64,000 bases of DNA from Thermococcus siculi (GTDB lineage Archaea; Methanobacteriota_B; Thermococci; Thermococcales; Thermococcaceae). Positions 7,003 through 15,234 of this stretch are shown here, one piece after another (within the stretch, counting starts at the first letter, position 1; every line of letters begins with the position of its first letter). The translations under genes and the position numbers were made by a program. The stretch spans positions 1,302,001 through 1,366,000 of the forward strand of contig NZ_CP015103.1 of assembly GCF_002214505.1 (NCBI RefSeq), read 5' to 3'. Below the pieces are notes generated by a model. That model was given only the letters and a program-made list of their open reading frames with translations. It had not been told where the DNA came from and searched no databases.

Positions 7003-8346
7003 ATGGATAAACCCAGAAACAAGGAAGAGGTTGTTGAACGCTATTCCAGAGTTTTTCCTAGGGCTTCGAGGGTCACATACGCCCCAATAGTCGGTGTTAG
7101 GGCCAGGAACGCCATGGTCTGGGACATAGAGGGGAGGGAGTACATCGATTTCCTGAGTGATGCGGCTGTGCAGAACGTCGGCCACAACAACCCCAAGGTT
7201 GTTCGGGCCGTTAAGGAGCAGGTCGAGGAGCTGATGCACTTCACATTCATCTACGGCTTTCCGGTGGAGCCGCTCCTTCTGGCCGAGAAGCTGGCGGAGA
7301 TAGCCCCGATGGAGGGGGTAAAGGTCTCCCTCGGCATGACGGGGAGCGACGCCAACGACGGGGCCATAAAGTTCGCGAGGGCCTACACGAGGAGGAGAAC
7401 CATCCTCAGTTATTTGAGGAGCTACTACGGCTCCACCTACGGTGCGATGAGCGTAACCGGCCTCGACTTCGAAATCCGCTCGAAGGTCGGAGAGCTGAGC
7501 GACGTTCACTACATTCCCTACCCCAACTGCTATCGCTGCCCCTTCGGAAAGGAGCCTAAAAGCTGTAGGATGGAGTGCGTGGAGTACCTAAAGGAGAAGT
7601 TCGAGGGCGAGGTCTATGCCGGGGGAGTAGCTGCCCTCTTCGCGGAGCCGATACAGGGGGATGCCGGCATGGTGGTTCCCCCGGAGGACTACTTCAAACG
7701 CGTTAAGAGAATCCTGGATGAGCACGGCATTCTTCTGGTGGTTGACGAGGTTCAGAGCGGCATGGGCAGAACCGGGAAATGGTTCGCGATAGAACACTTT
7801 GGAGTCGAACCGGACATAATCACCCTCGCAAAGCCCCTCGGTGGCGGACTGCCGATAAGCGCGATAATAGGGCGGGCGGAGGTAATGGACTCCCTCCCGC
7901 CGCTGGGACACGCCTTTACCCTAAGCGGAAACCCCGTTGCCAGCAGGGCCGCACTCGCCGTCATAGAGGAGATAGAGGAGAAGGAACTCCTGAGGAGGGC
8001 CGAAAAGCTCGGGAAGTACACGAAGAAGAGGCTCGAAAAGATGAAGGAAGAGCACGAGCTGATCGGTGACGTCCGCGGTCTCGGTCTGATGCTCGGCATC
8101 GACCTCGTGAAGGACAGGGAGACGAAGGAGAGGGCCTACGAGGAGGCCAGAAAGGTCGTGTGGAGGGCCTACGAGCTGGGTCTCATCCTGGCCTTCCTCC
8201 AGGGGAACGTGCTCAGAATTCAACCGCCGCTCACGATAGAGGAGGAACTCCTCGATGAGGGACTCGACCGCCTAGAAAGGGCGATAACCGACGTCGAGGA
8301 GGGGAAGGTGCCGGACAGTGTTCTGGCAAAGGTGCAGGGATGGTAG
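7003..8346 (+). CDS. Class-III PLP aminotransferase-fold enzyme (aminotransferase or amino-acid racemase)
   Basis: A fold-type I, class-III PLP protein of 447 aa. The Schiff-base lysine is Lys277 in [12 protein letters not shown], the pyridine-N aspartate is Asp248 in VVDEV, and the phosphate-binding GMTGSDAND lies near residue 111. A four-cysteine insert [17 protein letters not shown] is at 176-192. Thermococcales have several relatives, some acting as omega-aminotransferases and some as broad-range amino-acid racemases, and sequence alone does not separate them. GGTGGGAAC precedes the ATG. The divergent Lrp gene fits control by amino acids. Confidence 0.88.
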   Translation: MDKPRNKEEVVERYSRVFPRASRVTYAPIVGVRARNAMVWDIEGREYIDFLSDAAVQNVGHNNPKVVRAVKEQVEELMHFTFIYGFPVEPLLLAEKLAEIAPMEGVKVSLGMTGSDANDGAIKFARAYTRRRTILSYLRSYYGSTYGAMSVTGLDFEIRSKVGELSDVHYIPYPNCYRCPFGKEPKSCRMECVEYLKEKFEGEVYAGGVAALFAEPIQGDAGMVVPPEDYFKRVKRILDEHGILLVVDEVQSGMGRTGKWFAIEHFGVEPDIITLAKPLGGGLPISAIIGRAEVMDSLPPLGHAFTLSGNPVASRAALAVIEEIEEKELLRRAEKLGKYTKKRLEKMKEEHELIGDVRGLGLMLGIDLVKDRETKERAYEEARKVVWRAYELGLILAFLQGNVLRIQPPLTIEEELLDEGLDRLERAITDVEEGKVPDSVLAKVQGW

Positions 8347-8350
8347 TCTG

Positions 8351-8383
8351 TTTTTGAATTTTTGACAGATTTCTGTTTATTTT
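8351..8383 (+). terminator. T-rich termination tract after the PLP enzyme
   Basis: Several T runs (8351-8355, 8359-8363, 8379-8383) follow the stop codon on the coding strand. Oligo-T tracts without a required hairpin are the usual archaeal termination signal. Confidence 0.5.
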
Positions 8384-8398
8384 GTGTCCACCCAAAAA

Positions 8399-8408
8399 CT
8401 TTTTAAAC
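8399..8408 (+). promoter_or_regulatory. Box A promoter of the nucleobase permease
   Basis: CTTTTTAAAC matches the archaeal TATA element. Transcription would start about 25 nt downstream, near 8430, which rules out the GTG at 8384 and supports the ATG at 8438 with a very short leader. Confidence 0.65.
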
Positions 8409-8437
8409 AAACTTCTACACAGATTGAGCGGGCTTCA

Positions 8438-9739
8438 ATGGAAAAGGTCGAGACGATCGAGAAGCCGGTTTTAAAGATTGGAATCGATGAGAGGGTTGAA
8501 CCCGCGAAGGCTTTGGTTTTCGGCCTTCAGCACGTTCTCGCGATGTTTGGCGCGACCGTCACGGTGCCTCTTGTCGTCGGCGGTGCCGTAGGACTGAGCG
8601 GCGACCAGATAGCGCTCATGATACAGGCGGTTCTGCTGGCGATGGGCATAGCGACGCTGCTCCAGACGACGATCGGTTCCCGCTACCCGATAGTCCAGGG
8701 GTCGAGCTTCGCCTTCATACCGGGGCTGATAGCTATAGGCTCTTCCCTTGGAATGGCGGCGGTTCAGGGGGCCTTGATAGTCGGGGGGTTGATAGAGGCC
8801 GCCATCGGCTGGCTCGGGATAATCGGGAAGGTCAGGAAGCTGTTCACGCCGCTCGTCACGGGGGTTACGATAACCCTCATCGGCTTCAGCCTGGCCAGCG
8901 TCGCGGTTAAGAACTTCTTCAACTTCTACGCCGACCCGACCGGCACGACCCTGATGAAGGCCAGCATAGTGGCCCTGATAACGTTCCTCACGACGGTGTT
9001 CGTGGCACTAAAAGCCAAGGGAAGCCTGAAGGCGATGCCCGTTGTGGTAGGTGCCGCTGTTGGCTACCTCGTCAGCGTTCCCCTCGGCCTCACGGACTTT
9101 GCCCTCGTGAAAAGCCTGCCGGTTCTTAGCGTTCCAAGCATCTTCCCCTGGGGGACACCGGTCTTTGACGGCACGGCGATAGTGCTCCTCCTCTTCGCCT
9201 TCATGGTGAGCATTATCGAGAGTGTGGGGGACTACCACGCGATAGCTACCGTAACTGGTTCGGAGATAACCGGGAGGCACATAACGAGGGGCATAGGGAG
9301 CGAGGGGATTGCCTGCTCGATAGCTGGAGTATTGGGGGCCTGCGGGACGACGAGCTACTCCGAGAACATAGGTGTTGTGGCGCTCACAAAGGTCGGCAGC
9401 AGGCACGTGGTTCAGGTCGGCGCGGCGATACTGATATTCCTCTCCCTCCTTCCGAAGTTCGCGGGAATACTCGCCTCGATGCCGGCACCGGTTCTTGGAG
9501 GCCTTACCCTGGCCCTCTACGGCATGATAAGCGTCACAGGGCTGAGGCTGATTAAGGAGAGGGTCGAATTCAGCGATAGGAACACCCTAATACTCGCGGC
9601 GGCGCTCATAACGGGCCTCGGCGCACCGCAGCTTCCGCCGGAGTTTCTGGTCCACTTTCCGGAGCTGGTGGCGAGCATCCTGGAGTCGGGAATGGCGGTG
9701 GGAGCGCTGACCGCGATAGTCCTCGACAGAATTCTCTGA
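8438..9739 (+). CDS. Uracil/xanthine permease, NCS2 family
   Basis: A 433 aa protein with 12-14 hydrophobic segments and NCS2 landmarks: FGLQHVLAMFGATVTVPL in helix 1, QGSSFAFIPG in the TM3 region, and SIIESVGDYHA with GTTSYSENIG, the substrate-site segments of UraA-type carriers. It should import uracil or a purine base, probably with H+ or another cation. The start at 8438 rather than the GTG at 8384 follows from the box A at 8399. A T-rich tract follows the stop. Confidence 0.9.
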   Translation: MEKVETIEKPVLKIGIDERVEPAKALVFGLQHVLAMFGATVTVPLVVGGAVGLSGDQIALMIQAVLLAMGIATLLQTTIGSRYPIVQGSSFAFIPGLIAIGSSLGMAAVQGALIVGGLIEAAIGWLGIIGKVRKLFTPLVTGVTITLIGFSLASVAVKNFFNFYADPTGTTLMKASIVALITFLTTVFVALKAKGSLKAMPVVVGAAVGYLVSVPLGLTDFALVKSLPVLSVPSIFPWGTPVFDGTAIVLLLFAFMVSIIESVGDYHAIATVTGSEITGRHITRGIGSEGIACSIAGVLGACGTTSYSENIGVVALTKVGSRHVVQVGAAILIFLSLLPKFAGILASMPAPVLGGLTLALYGMISVTGLRLIKERVEFSDRNTLILAAALITGLGAPQLPPEFLVHFPELVASILESGMAVGALTAIVLDRIL

Positions 9740-9740
9740 C

Positions 9741-9753
9741 TCTTTCTCTTTTT
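9741..9753 (+). terminator. T-rich terminator after the permease
   Basis: TCTTTCTCTTTTT directly after the permease stop codon is a typical archaeal oligo-T termination tract. Confidence 0.5.
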
Positions 9754-9775
9754 GCGCATAAAAATGGGAGAAGGA

Positions 9776-10417
9776 TCAGACTATCGGCGAGTCAATGGGA
9801 ACCTCGGTGGGTCCCCTCTCCTCCAGCTCCTCAGGCATGTTGCTGAATCCGAGGATGACGAATATCCTGGCTATGAATATCAGCAGGAGGCCGACTATCA
9901 GTATCGCCGTTATCGCTCCCCATTTGAACCAGTTTGCGGCGTCCCTGAACTCCTTGGTGCCCGTTATCTCGTACATCGCGTTCCAGGCCCTCATCTCGAA
10001 GTAGGCGCTGATGATTACCACCGCGATTACCAGCAGGAATACGAGGGCTATCGAGCCTACGAGTAGTGACGGTCCTCCTCCGACCTCATGGGTTATCACG
10101 GTCTCGCCGGGTTCAATTGTGTGGACTTCCTCCACGTGGAAGCTTGTCTCCGTGAGGGGCGTCATGGAGAGAAACGCCGTGAAGACCACGGCGATTATCA
10201 CTATCACCATGGCTATGGCGGCTATCAGCGCGTAGAGGTAGTTCTTGAAGGGCCTGTCATCTCCGACCGCTTTTCCTATGCCGTGGAGGGCAACGAGAAC
10301 GAGTACGAGTCCCACAAGGGCCAGCACGCTGCCGATGTAGGGCACGAAGCCACCGAGTAGCGCCAGTATCGAACCCCACATGCCGAGGTTCTTTTCACTC
10401 CTCACGTTCACACCCAA
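9776..10417 (-). CDS. DUF996 family membrane protein (1 of 2)
   Basis: This protein has about 213 aa and five hydrophobic segments, and is closely similar in plan to the next gene upstream: both open with NVRSEKNLG / NLRSERNLG, share a long helix pair, and carry AWNAMYEITGTKEF versus AWRATYEITGVEEF. DUF996 proteins are archaeal membrane proteins of unknown function. The start is probably the TTG at 10417: it gives MGVNVRSEKN, aligning residue by residue with MPVNLRSERN of the paralogue, and GGTGGTTCCA lies just before it. An ATG at 10429 overlaps that binding site. Confidence 0.78.
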   Translation of the reverse strand: MGVNVRSEKNLGMWGSILALLGGFVPYIGSVLALVGLVLVLVALHGIGKAVGDDRPFKNYLYALIAAIAMVIVIIAVVFTAFLSMTPLTETSFHVEEVHTIEPGETVITHEVGGGPSLLVGSIALVFLLVIAVVIISAYFEMRAWNAMYEITGTKEFRDAANWFKWGAITAILIVGLLLIFIARIFVILGFSNMPEELEERGPTEVPIDSPIV

Positions 10418-10482
10418 TGGAACCACCAAAGGAAATTAGTCCGAGTCCTAAAAAAGTTTACCCTAAAAAGTGGAAAGAGGCA

Positions 10483-11076
10483 TCAGGAAATCGGGTTGAA
10501 TGCACTGGTTCCCTCACGGGATTCCATCTCCTCAGGCAGATTGGCGAAGGCGATTATCTGGTATATCGCCGCCACGAGGAGCAGTATGACTCCGACGAGG
10601 ATTATCAGGGTTATCGCTCCCCACTTGGTCCAGGTGGCAACCTTGTCGAACTCCTCGACGCCGGTTATCTCATACGTAGCACGCCATGCCTTGATGGAGA
10701 AGTATATGCCCAGGATAATGGCCGCGAGGAGGAGAAGGAGCGCCATGCTGATAATGCCCACTCCCACCAACCCGGTCCAATCCCCTTTATCCACGAAGGA
10801 GGGAACCGTCAGAATCCCCACCAGGGCCATTATACCGGCAATAATCAACGCCCCGATGACCACCACTATTGAGTACAGGTAGTACCGGAAGGGCCTATCA
10901 TCACCGAGCTTGTCGCCGATGCCCTTGAGTGCGATGAGGATCAGTACCTGGCCGACCAGTGAGGCTGTTCCCAGGAAGGTTCCTATGTAGGGGATTATCC
11001 CCAGAAAACCTCCAACCAGAACGAGCACCGAGCCGATTAACCCCAGGTTCCTTTCGCTCCTCAGGTTCACTGGCAT
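10483..11076 (-). CDS. DUF996 family membrane protein (2 of 2)
   Basis: The protein has 197 aa and five transmembrane segments, with a long extracytoplasmic loop shorter than in its paralogue 66 nt downstream. It has the DUF996 layout: an N-terminal RSERNLG motif, a glycine-rich first hairpin, a middle basic loop (KGIGDKLGDDRPFRYYLYS), and an AWRATYEITGVEEFDKVATWTKWGA segment near the C-terminus. Tandem duplication is clear. GGGGTGATCAA precedes the ATG at 11076. Function unknown. Confidence 0.8.
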   Translation of the reverse strand: MPVNLRSERNLGLIGSVLVLVGGFLGIIPYIGTFLGTASLVGQVLILIALKGIGDKLGDDRPFRYYLYSIVVVIGALIIAGIMALVGILTVPSFVDKGDWTGLVGVGIISMALLLLLAAIILGIYFSIKAWRATYEITGVEEFDKVATWTKWGAITLIILVGVILLLVAAIYQIIAFANLPEEMESREGTSAFNPIS

Positions 11077-11186
11077 TTGATCACCCCGGATAGTGTTAAT
11101 TGTGACTACTTTAAAAAGTTGCGATTTTGAAGGTCGCGCAGGGATGTTTGAGCGGTTTATGGTGCAGAAGTTGAGGTATGTGAATT

Positions 11187-11201
11187 GAAAGAAAGAAAAG
11201 G
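11187..11201 (-). terminator. Terminator of the mbx operon
   Basis: On the minus strand CCTTTTCTTTCTTTC begins two bases after the mbxN stop codon, a pyrimidine-rich tract suitable for archaeal termination at the end of the 13-gene operon. Confidence 0.5.
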
Positions 11202-11202
11202 A

Positions 11203-11937
11203 TCACTCCTTCTTTTCTTCCGCCTTGGGTTCTTCCTTCTTTTCGGCGGGCTTCTCAGCCGGCTTCCCGGCCTTGGCTGCCGGTTTGGGTGCCTCCTTCT
11301 TTTCGGCCGGTTTTGGGGCGGGCTTGGCGGCGGGTTTCGGCCTCGCCGCTGCCGGAGGCCTCAGACCGTAGCCGAGTATCTTGAACTCAATGGTTGAACC
11401 GTCGCGGAGGTGGTAGATGTGGGTGCCGTCTTCCTTCTTCTCGATCCTCTCAACCGGGAAGCGGTAGTCGCCGAACTTCTCGTTGAGTTCCCTGACCTTG
11501 TCCGGGTGGATGGGCACCCAGTCGTAGAGTTCGAGGTCCTCCTCCAGTCCTCCGGTGGTGAGGTAGAAGTTCTCGGTGAAGCCCAGCGCGCCGGTCGGGC
11601 AGACGTCGACGCAGAACTGGCAGAAGGTGCACCTGCCGTAGTCGACCTTGGGATGGGGCCTCTTCTCGACCTTGCCGTCGACCTCTATCCAGGTCATCTC
11701 TATGGCCCTGGCAGGGCATATCTGGCCGCAGAAGTTACAGCCTACGCAGGTCTTCCAGTTCAGCGTGTGGAATCCCCTGTACTTTGGAGCCGGCTCTATC
11801 TCCTCGAAGGGTATCTTTATCGTGACCGGCTTCTTGAAGAGGTACTTGATGCCCATCCATGGCTTGACGAATGACTTCTTGATCTTGACCTTCTCCTCGC
11901 CCACAACCCTAACCCTTGGCTTCTCAACGCTTTCCAT
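11203..11937 (-). CDS. mbxN: MbxN: NuoI-like two-[4Fe-4S] subunit with Lys/Ala/Pro-rich tail
   Basis: This is the ferredoxin-type subunit that passes electrons from ferredoxin to MbxJ. CVGCNFCGQICP and CTFCQFCVDVCP provide eight cysteines for two [4Fe-4S] clusters, as in NuoI. After about residue 180 the protein changes to a low-complexity tail of some 65 residues made of Lys, Ala, Pro and Glu, ending KAEEKKE. The tail is not part of the NuoI fold; it may be a disordered tether or docking arm. The ATG at 11937 is favoured by AGGTGATGAAA. It is the last gene of the operon. Confidence 0.9.
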   Translation of the reverse strand: MESVEKPRVRVVGEEKVKIKKSFVKPWMGIKYLFKKPVTIKIPFEEIEPAPKYRGFHTLNWKTCVGCNFCGQICPARAIEMTWIEVDGKVEKRPHPKVDYGRCTFCQFCVDVCPTGALGFTENFYLTTGGLEEDLELYDWVPIHPDKVRELNEKFGDYRFPVERIEKKEDGTHIYHLRDGSTIEFKILGYGLRPPAAARPKPAAKPAPKPAEKKEAPKPAAKAGKPAEKPAEKKEEPKAEEKKE

Positions 11938-11942
11938 TTTCA

Positions 11943-13127
11943 TCACCTGTCTATGTCCGGCGGGCAGTTGTCGAGGGTCTTCAGTATGACCGGGACGTCG
12001 GCAATGCGCGCTCCCTTCAGGAGCTCCTCAAGTACCGTAACTCCGTGGCTCTGGCTCGGCCCGCGGAAGTGGGCCCTGTAAGGCTTGTGGGTTCCGTCGC
12101 TGACGACGTAGGCACCGAAGTCTCCCTTGGTGCTCTCCACGTGGGCGTAGGCGTCTCCTTTGGGCGGCTTGAACCTCGGGAGTGCCTTAAGCCTGGCGTC
12201 CTTGACCATGTACGGTCCGCTCGGCGGCCCCATGTCGAGGAGCTGCTCGAGTATGTAGAGGTCCTGCTCCATCTCGTACCTCCTGACGAGGGTTCTCGCT
12301 AGGCTGTCGCCCTCTTTAAGGACTGGAACCTCGAACTCAAGCTCGGGGTAGAGGTAATAGGGGTCGTCCTTCCTGACGTCGTAGGGAACACCCACAGCGC
12401 GGAGGTTCGGGCCGGTCACTGCGTGCTTGAGGGCGAACTTCCTGTCCATCACTCCCACTCCCTCAGTCCTCTCGAAGGTGATGTAGTTGTCGAAGAGTAT
12501 CTCGTCGAAGTCCTTGAGCTTGCCCTTGATGTACTCGACGGTGTCTCTAAGCTGCCTGAGCCACTTGTCCCCCGGTATGTCCCTCCTGACTCCACCTGGC
12601 ACGGTGTAGATGTGGTAGACCCTTCCACCGGTGAGTTCCTCGTAGAGGCGCATGAACCTCTCACGATAGGCAGCGGCCCACTGACCGGCCGTGTAAAGGC
12701 CTATCTCGTTTCCGAAGCCCATTATCCAGAACATCCAGGCGCTCATCCTTGCCATTTCAAGGACGACCGTCCTTATCCACTGAGCCCTCTCTGGAACCTC
12801 CCAGCCGACTATCTCATCAACGGCCATCGAGTAGATGTTCTCAGGGACGTCGCTCTCCGGAACACAGATACGCAGTATGAGGGCTATGTTGGTGAAGTAC
12901 GGCCTCTGTTCGGCGAGTTTCTCGAAACCCCTGTGGAGGAAGCCCGGGTTGACTATTGCTCTCTCTATCCTGTTCCCGTCCACCTTCAGGATTATGCTGA
13001 AGTTTTCGGTGGCCATGTGCTGGGGACCAAAGAACAGCTCGTAGGTGTCCTTGTCTATGGGATGGAGGTACATGTCGTGCTGCTTCGCTTCTTCCCTCAA
13101 TTCCTTCGGAACTTCAAGGTTAGCCAT
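11943..13127 (-). CDS. mbxL: MbxL: NuoD/[NiFe]-hydrogenase large-subunit homologue without the NiFe site
   Basis: A 394 aa homologue of NuoD and of [NiFe] hydrogenase large subunits. The usual four metal ligands are incomplete: the N-terminal motif reads RICVPESD (only Cys88) where hydrogenases have CxxC, and the C-terminus ends LDNCPPDIDR (only Cys388). With one cysteine left from each pair, a NiFe centre cannot be held in the normal way. This is the known hallmark of Mbx/MBS, which reduces sulfane sulfur rather than protons, and it separates this operon from the H2-evolving Mbh. Start at 13127 by GGTGATGATC. Confidence 0.92.
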   Translation of the reverse strand: MANLEVPKELREEAKQHDMYLHPIDKDTYELFFGPQHMATENFSIILKVDGNRIERAIVNPGFLHRGFEKLAEQRPYFTNIALILRICVPESDVPENIYSMAVDEIVGWEVPERAQWIRTVVLEMARMSAWMFWIMGFGNEIGLYTAGQWAAAYRERFMRLYEELTGGRVYHIYTVPGGVRRDIPGDKWLRQLRDTVEYIKGKLKDFDEILFDNYITFERTEGVGVMDRKFALKHAVTGPNLRAVGVPYDVRKDDPYYLYPELEFEVPVLKEGDSLARTLVRRYEMEQDLYILEQLLDMGPPSGPYMVKDARLKALPRFKPPKGDAYAHVESTKGDFGAYVVSDGTHKPYRAHFRGPSQSHGVTVLEELLKGARIADVPVILKTLDNCPPDIDR

Positions 13128-13137
13128 GATCATCACC

Positions 13138-13728
13138 TCATATCACGTAGTTGGTCTTGCTCTCATCATAACGGTCGAAGTCTTCTCCGTAGATGGTCTT
13201 GACGTAGGACAGCGTGTTGAAGTCCTTCCTGAGCGGGTGCTTCTCGTACTCCCTCGGCTCGAGTATGAAGGGTCCGAGCCTCGGGTTGCCCTCGAAAATT
13301 ATTCCAAAGAACTCGTGCGCTTCCCTCTCGTAGGTTTCAGCGACCGGCCAGATGTCCATAACCGTTGGGAGCTTTGCGTTATCCCTTGGTACTCTCGTCC
13401 TGACGAATGCGTGTATTCCTTCGCTCACACTCCAGAGCTGGTAGACGAGCTCAAACTCGCCCTCCTTGAGCCAGTCAACTGTGCTTATCTGCATGAGCAT
13501 CTCAAACTTCTCACTAGCCAGTTCGAGGAACTCGTGTATCCTCTCTGCGGGGACTTTGAACTCAACGCGCCTCTCGCGCCTTACGCTTCCCTCTGCGTAG
13601 GGTGCTTTGTCAATGAGCTCCTTCACGAGCTTTCCTTCCTTGGTGTCCGGAAGCTCCGGCTTGGTCTCCTCAACCGGCTGAGCGTTTTCGACCTTCTCCT
13701 CAACCTTCGGCTTCTCGTTCATATCCAT
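13138..13728 (-). CDS. mbxK: MbxK: NuoC-like subunit
   Basis: About 196 aa. An acidic, proline-containing N-terminal stretch of some 35 residues (KVEEKVENAQPVEETKPELP) precedes the NuoC fold, which shows the typical YEREAHEFFGIIFEGNPRL and LRKDF segments. NuoC-like subunits pack between the NuoD- and NuoB-like proteins at the base of the peripheral arm. The ATG at 13728 has GGAGGTGG upstream and overlaps the mbxJ 3' end by 10 nt. Confidence 0.9.
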   Translation of the reverse strand: MDMNEKPKVEEKVENAQPVEETKPELPDTKEGKLVKELIDKAPYAEGSVRRERRVEFKVPAERIHEFLELASEKFEMLMQISTVDWLKEGEFELVYQLWSVSEGIHAFVRTRVPRDNAKLPTVMDIWPVAETYEREAHEFFGIIFEGNPRLGPFILEPREYEKHPLRKDFNTLSYVKTIYGEDFDRYDESKTNYVI

Positions 13729-14330
13729 GCGAGCCACCTCCTCGCGTCCTTCTCGCGCCAGCCTTCACCAAACAGCTCGTCCTGGTTCTTCCTGTACCAC
13801 TCGTAGTTCTCCCTATAGCGCTTCCAGCCGTCGGCTTCACCGTTCTCAATCTTGCGCATTATCTCCATTATACCGTCCATAACTGCCTCTGCCCTCGGCA
13901 TGCAGCCGGCGATCGCAACGTCGACAGGCAGGTACTTGTCGAGCTGTTTAACCACGTTGTAGGAGTCCCAGTAGACACCACCGTTGATCGGGCAGGAACC
14001 GTGGGCGAGGATGTACTTGGGATCCTGCATCATCTCATAGGTTATGATTATCCTCTTGAGCGTCTTCGGAGTGACGTAGCCCGTGATGAGGAACAGGTCG
14101 GCCATCCTCGGGGCAGGGTTGGGCATTATTCCGAAACGCTCGAAGTCGTATCTGGCAGTGGCGAGCGGCGGCATCTCGATACCGCCGCATCCGGTACAGA
14201 ACGCCACTATCCAGAGGCTCTTCTTCCTGGCCCACTTGAAGAGGGGCTCAAAGAGCTTGAACTCCTGGAGTTCGTAGCTTATGATCCCGTCATCTCCGGG
14301 GTTATTCATTTCGTTTCTCATCTCGCTCAT
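13719..14330 (-). CDS. mbxJ: MbxJ: NuoB-like subunit with proximal [4Fe-4S] cluster
   Basis: This 203 aa subunit carries the cluster ligands Cys45 and Cys48 (AFCTGCGG), Cys113 (HGSCP) and Cys143 (AGCMP), the same four-Cys layout as NuoB and hydrogenase small subunits. In the P. furiosus MBS structure this proximal cluster has been proposed as the site of sulfane reduction. The long C-terminal helix RYRENYEWYRKNQDELFG is typical for the archaeal branch. The start at 14330 is favoured by AGGTGATGTGG. Confidence 0.92.
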   Translation of the reverse strand: MSEMRNEMNNPGDDGIISYELQEFKLFEPLFKWARKKSLWIVAFCTGCGGIEMPPLATARYDFERFGIMPNPAPRMADLFLITGYVTPKTLKRIIITYEMMQDPKYILAHGSCPINGGVYWDSYNVVKQLDKYLPVDVAIAGCMPRAEAVMDGIMEIMRKIENGEADGWKRYRENYEWYRKNQDELFGEGWREKDARRWLAWI

Positions 14331-14340
14331 CCACATCACC

Positions 14341-15234
14341 TCACACCGTCAGGAGCACGGCTATTATTCCGAGTATGGTCGGCCACTTCCAGAAGAACTT
14401 GGCCGCCTGGTCGATGGTGAACCTCGGGTAGATGCTGGCCACGAATATCGCTATGAAGAGCACCGCTATCTGCTTGATGAGCAGCTCGAGGAGGTTGCTG
14501 GCTCCGCCGAGGAACAGTATGGCGAAGAATGCCGTCTCGGCGAAGAGCTGTATAGCGTGCTGGGTGAATAGCAGAGCCGCGTGTTTTCCTCCGTACTCGA
14601 CCATCGGACCCATGGAGATTTCTGCGGGGGCGGTTATGATGTCAAAGGGTTCCAGACCGAGGAGGGCCTGGAAGACTATGTCGAAGACTATGAAGGCCAG
14701 CAGCAATGCTGGAACGGTTATGCTCCATCCCTGGGTCTGCTGGAGGGCGACTATCTCGCCCAGCTTGAAGGTTCCCCAGTGCTGTATGAGGGCTATCAAC
14801 GCGAGACCGTAGGGCAGCTGCATGGCCACCATGGTGAGCAGGCCACGCTGGACACCGACGGCCGAGTAGGGGTTGCCGGAGCTCATGGCACCGAGCATTA
14901 TTCCGAGCATCGGAACCTCGAGCATGTACGCTACGACGATGAGGTCGGCGTTGCTGCTGAAGAGCTGGAAGTTGGCGATGGGAAGGAAGAGGAGCGCTGC
15001 TATGCTGGCTCCCATTGCAAACACCGGACCGAAGTCGTAGATGAAGCCGTGGGTGACGCTCTCCTTCTTACCGAGGAGCTTGAGCGTGTCTATGATTGGC
15101 TGGTAGATGGGCGGTCCAACGCGCCTCTGTATCCTGGCCATCGCTTTTCTCTCTATACCCATGAAGATGAAGCCCATGAAGGTGGCGTAGATCAGTATTC
15201 CGATGACCTCAAGGACGAGCTTCCAGTCTATCAT
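14341..15234 (-). CDS. mbxM: MbxM: NuoH-like membrane subunit
   Basis: A 297 aa protein with about eight transmembrane helices. ERKAMARIQRRVGPP near residues 28-42 is the NuoH signature loop, which forms the interface between the membrane arm and the NuoB/NuoD-like module. A second conserved stretch, FDIITAPAEISMGPM, follows TM5. It links redox chemistry to ion movement. The gene starts on the base after the mbxH' stop codon. Confidence 0.93.
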   Translation of the reverse strand: MIDWKLVLEVIGILIYATFMGFIFMGIERKAMARIQRRVGPPIYQPIIDTLKLLGKKESVTHGFIYDFGPVFAMGASIAALLFLPIANFQLFSSNADLIVVAYMLEVPMLGIMLGAMSSGNPYSAVGVQRGLLTMVAMQLPYGLALIALIQHWGTFKLGEIVALQQTQGWSITVPALLLAFIVFDIVFQALLGLEPFDIITAPAEISMGPMVEYGGKHAALLFTQHAIQLFAETAFFAILFLGGASNLLELLIKQIAVLFIAIFVASIYPRFTIDQAAKFFWKWPTILGIIAVLLTV

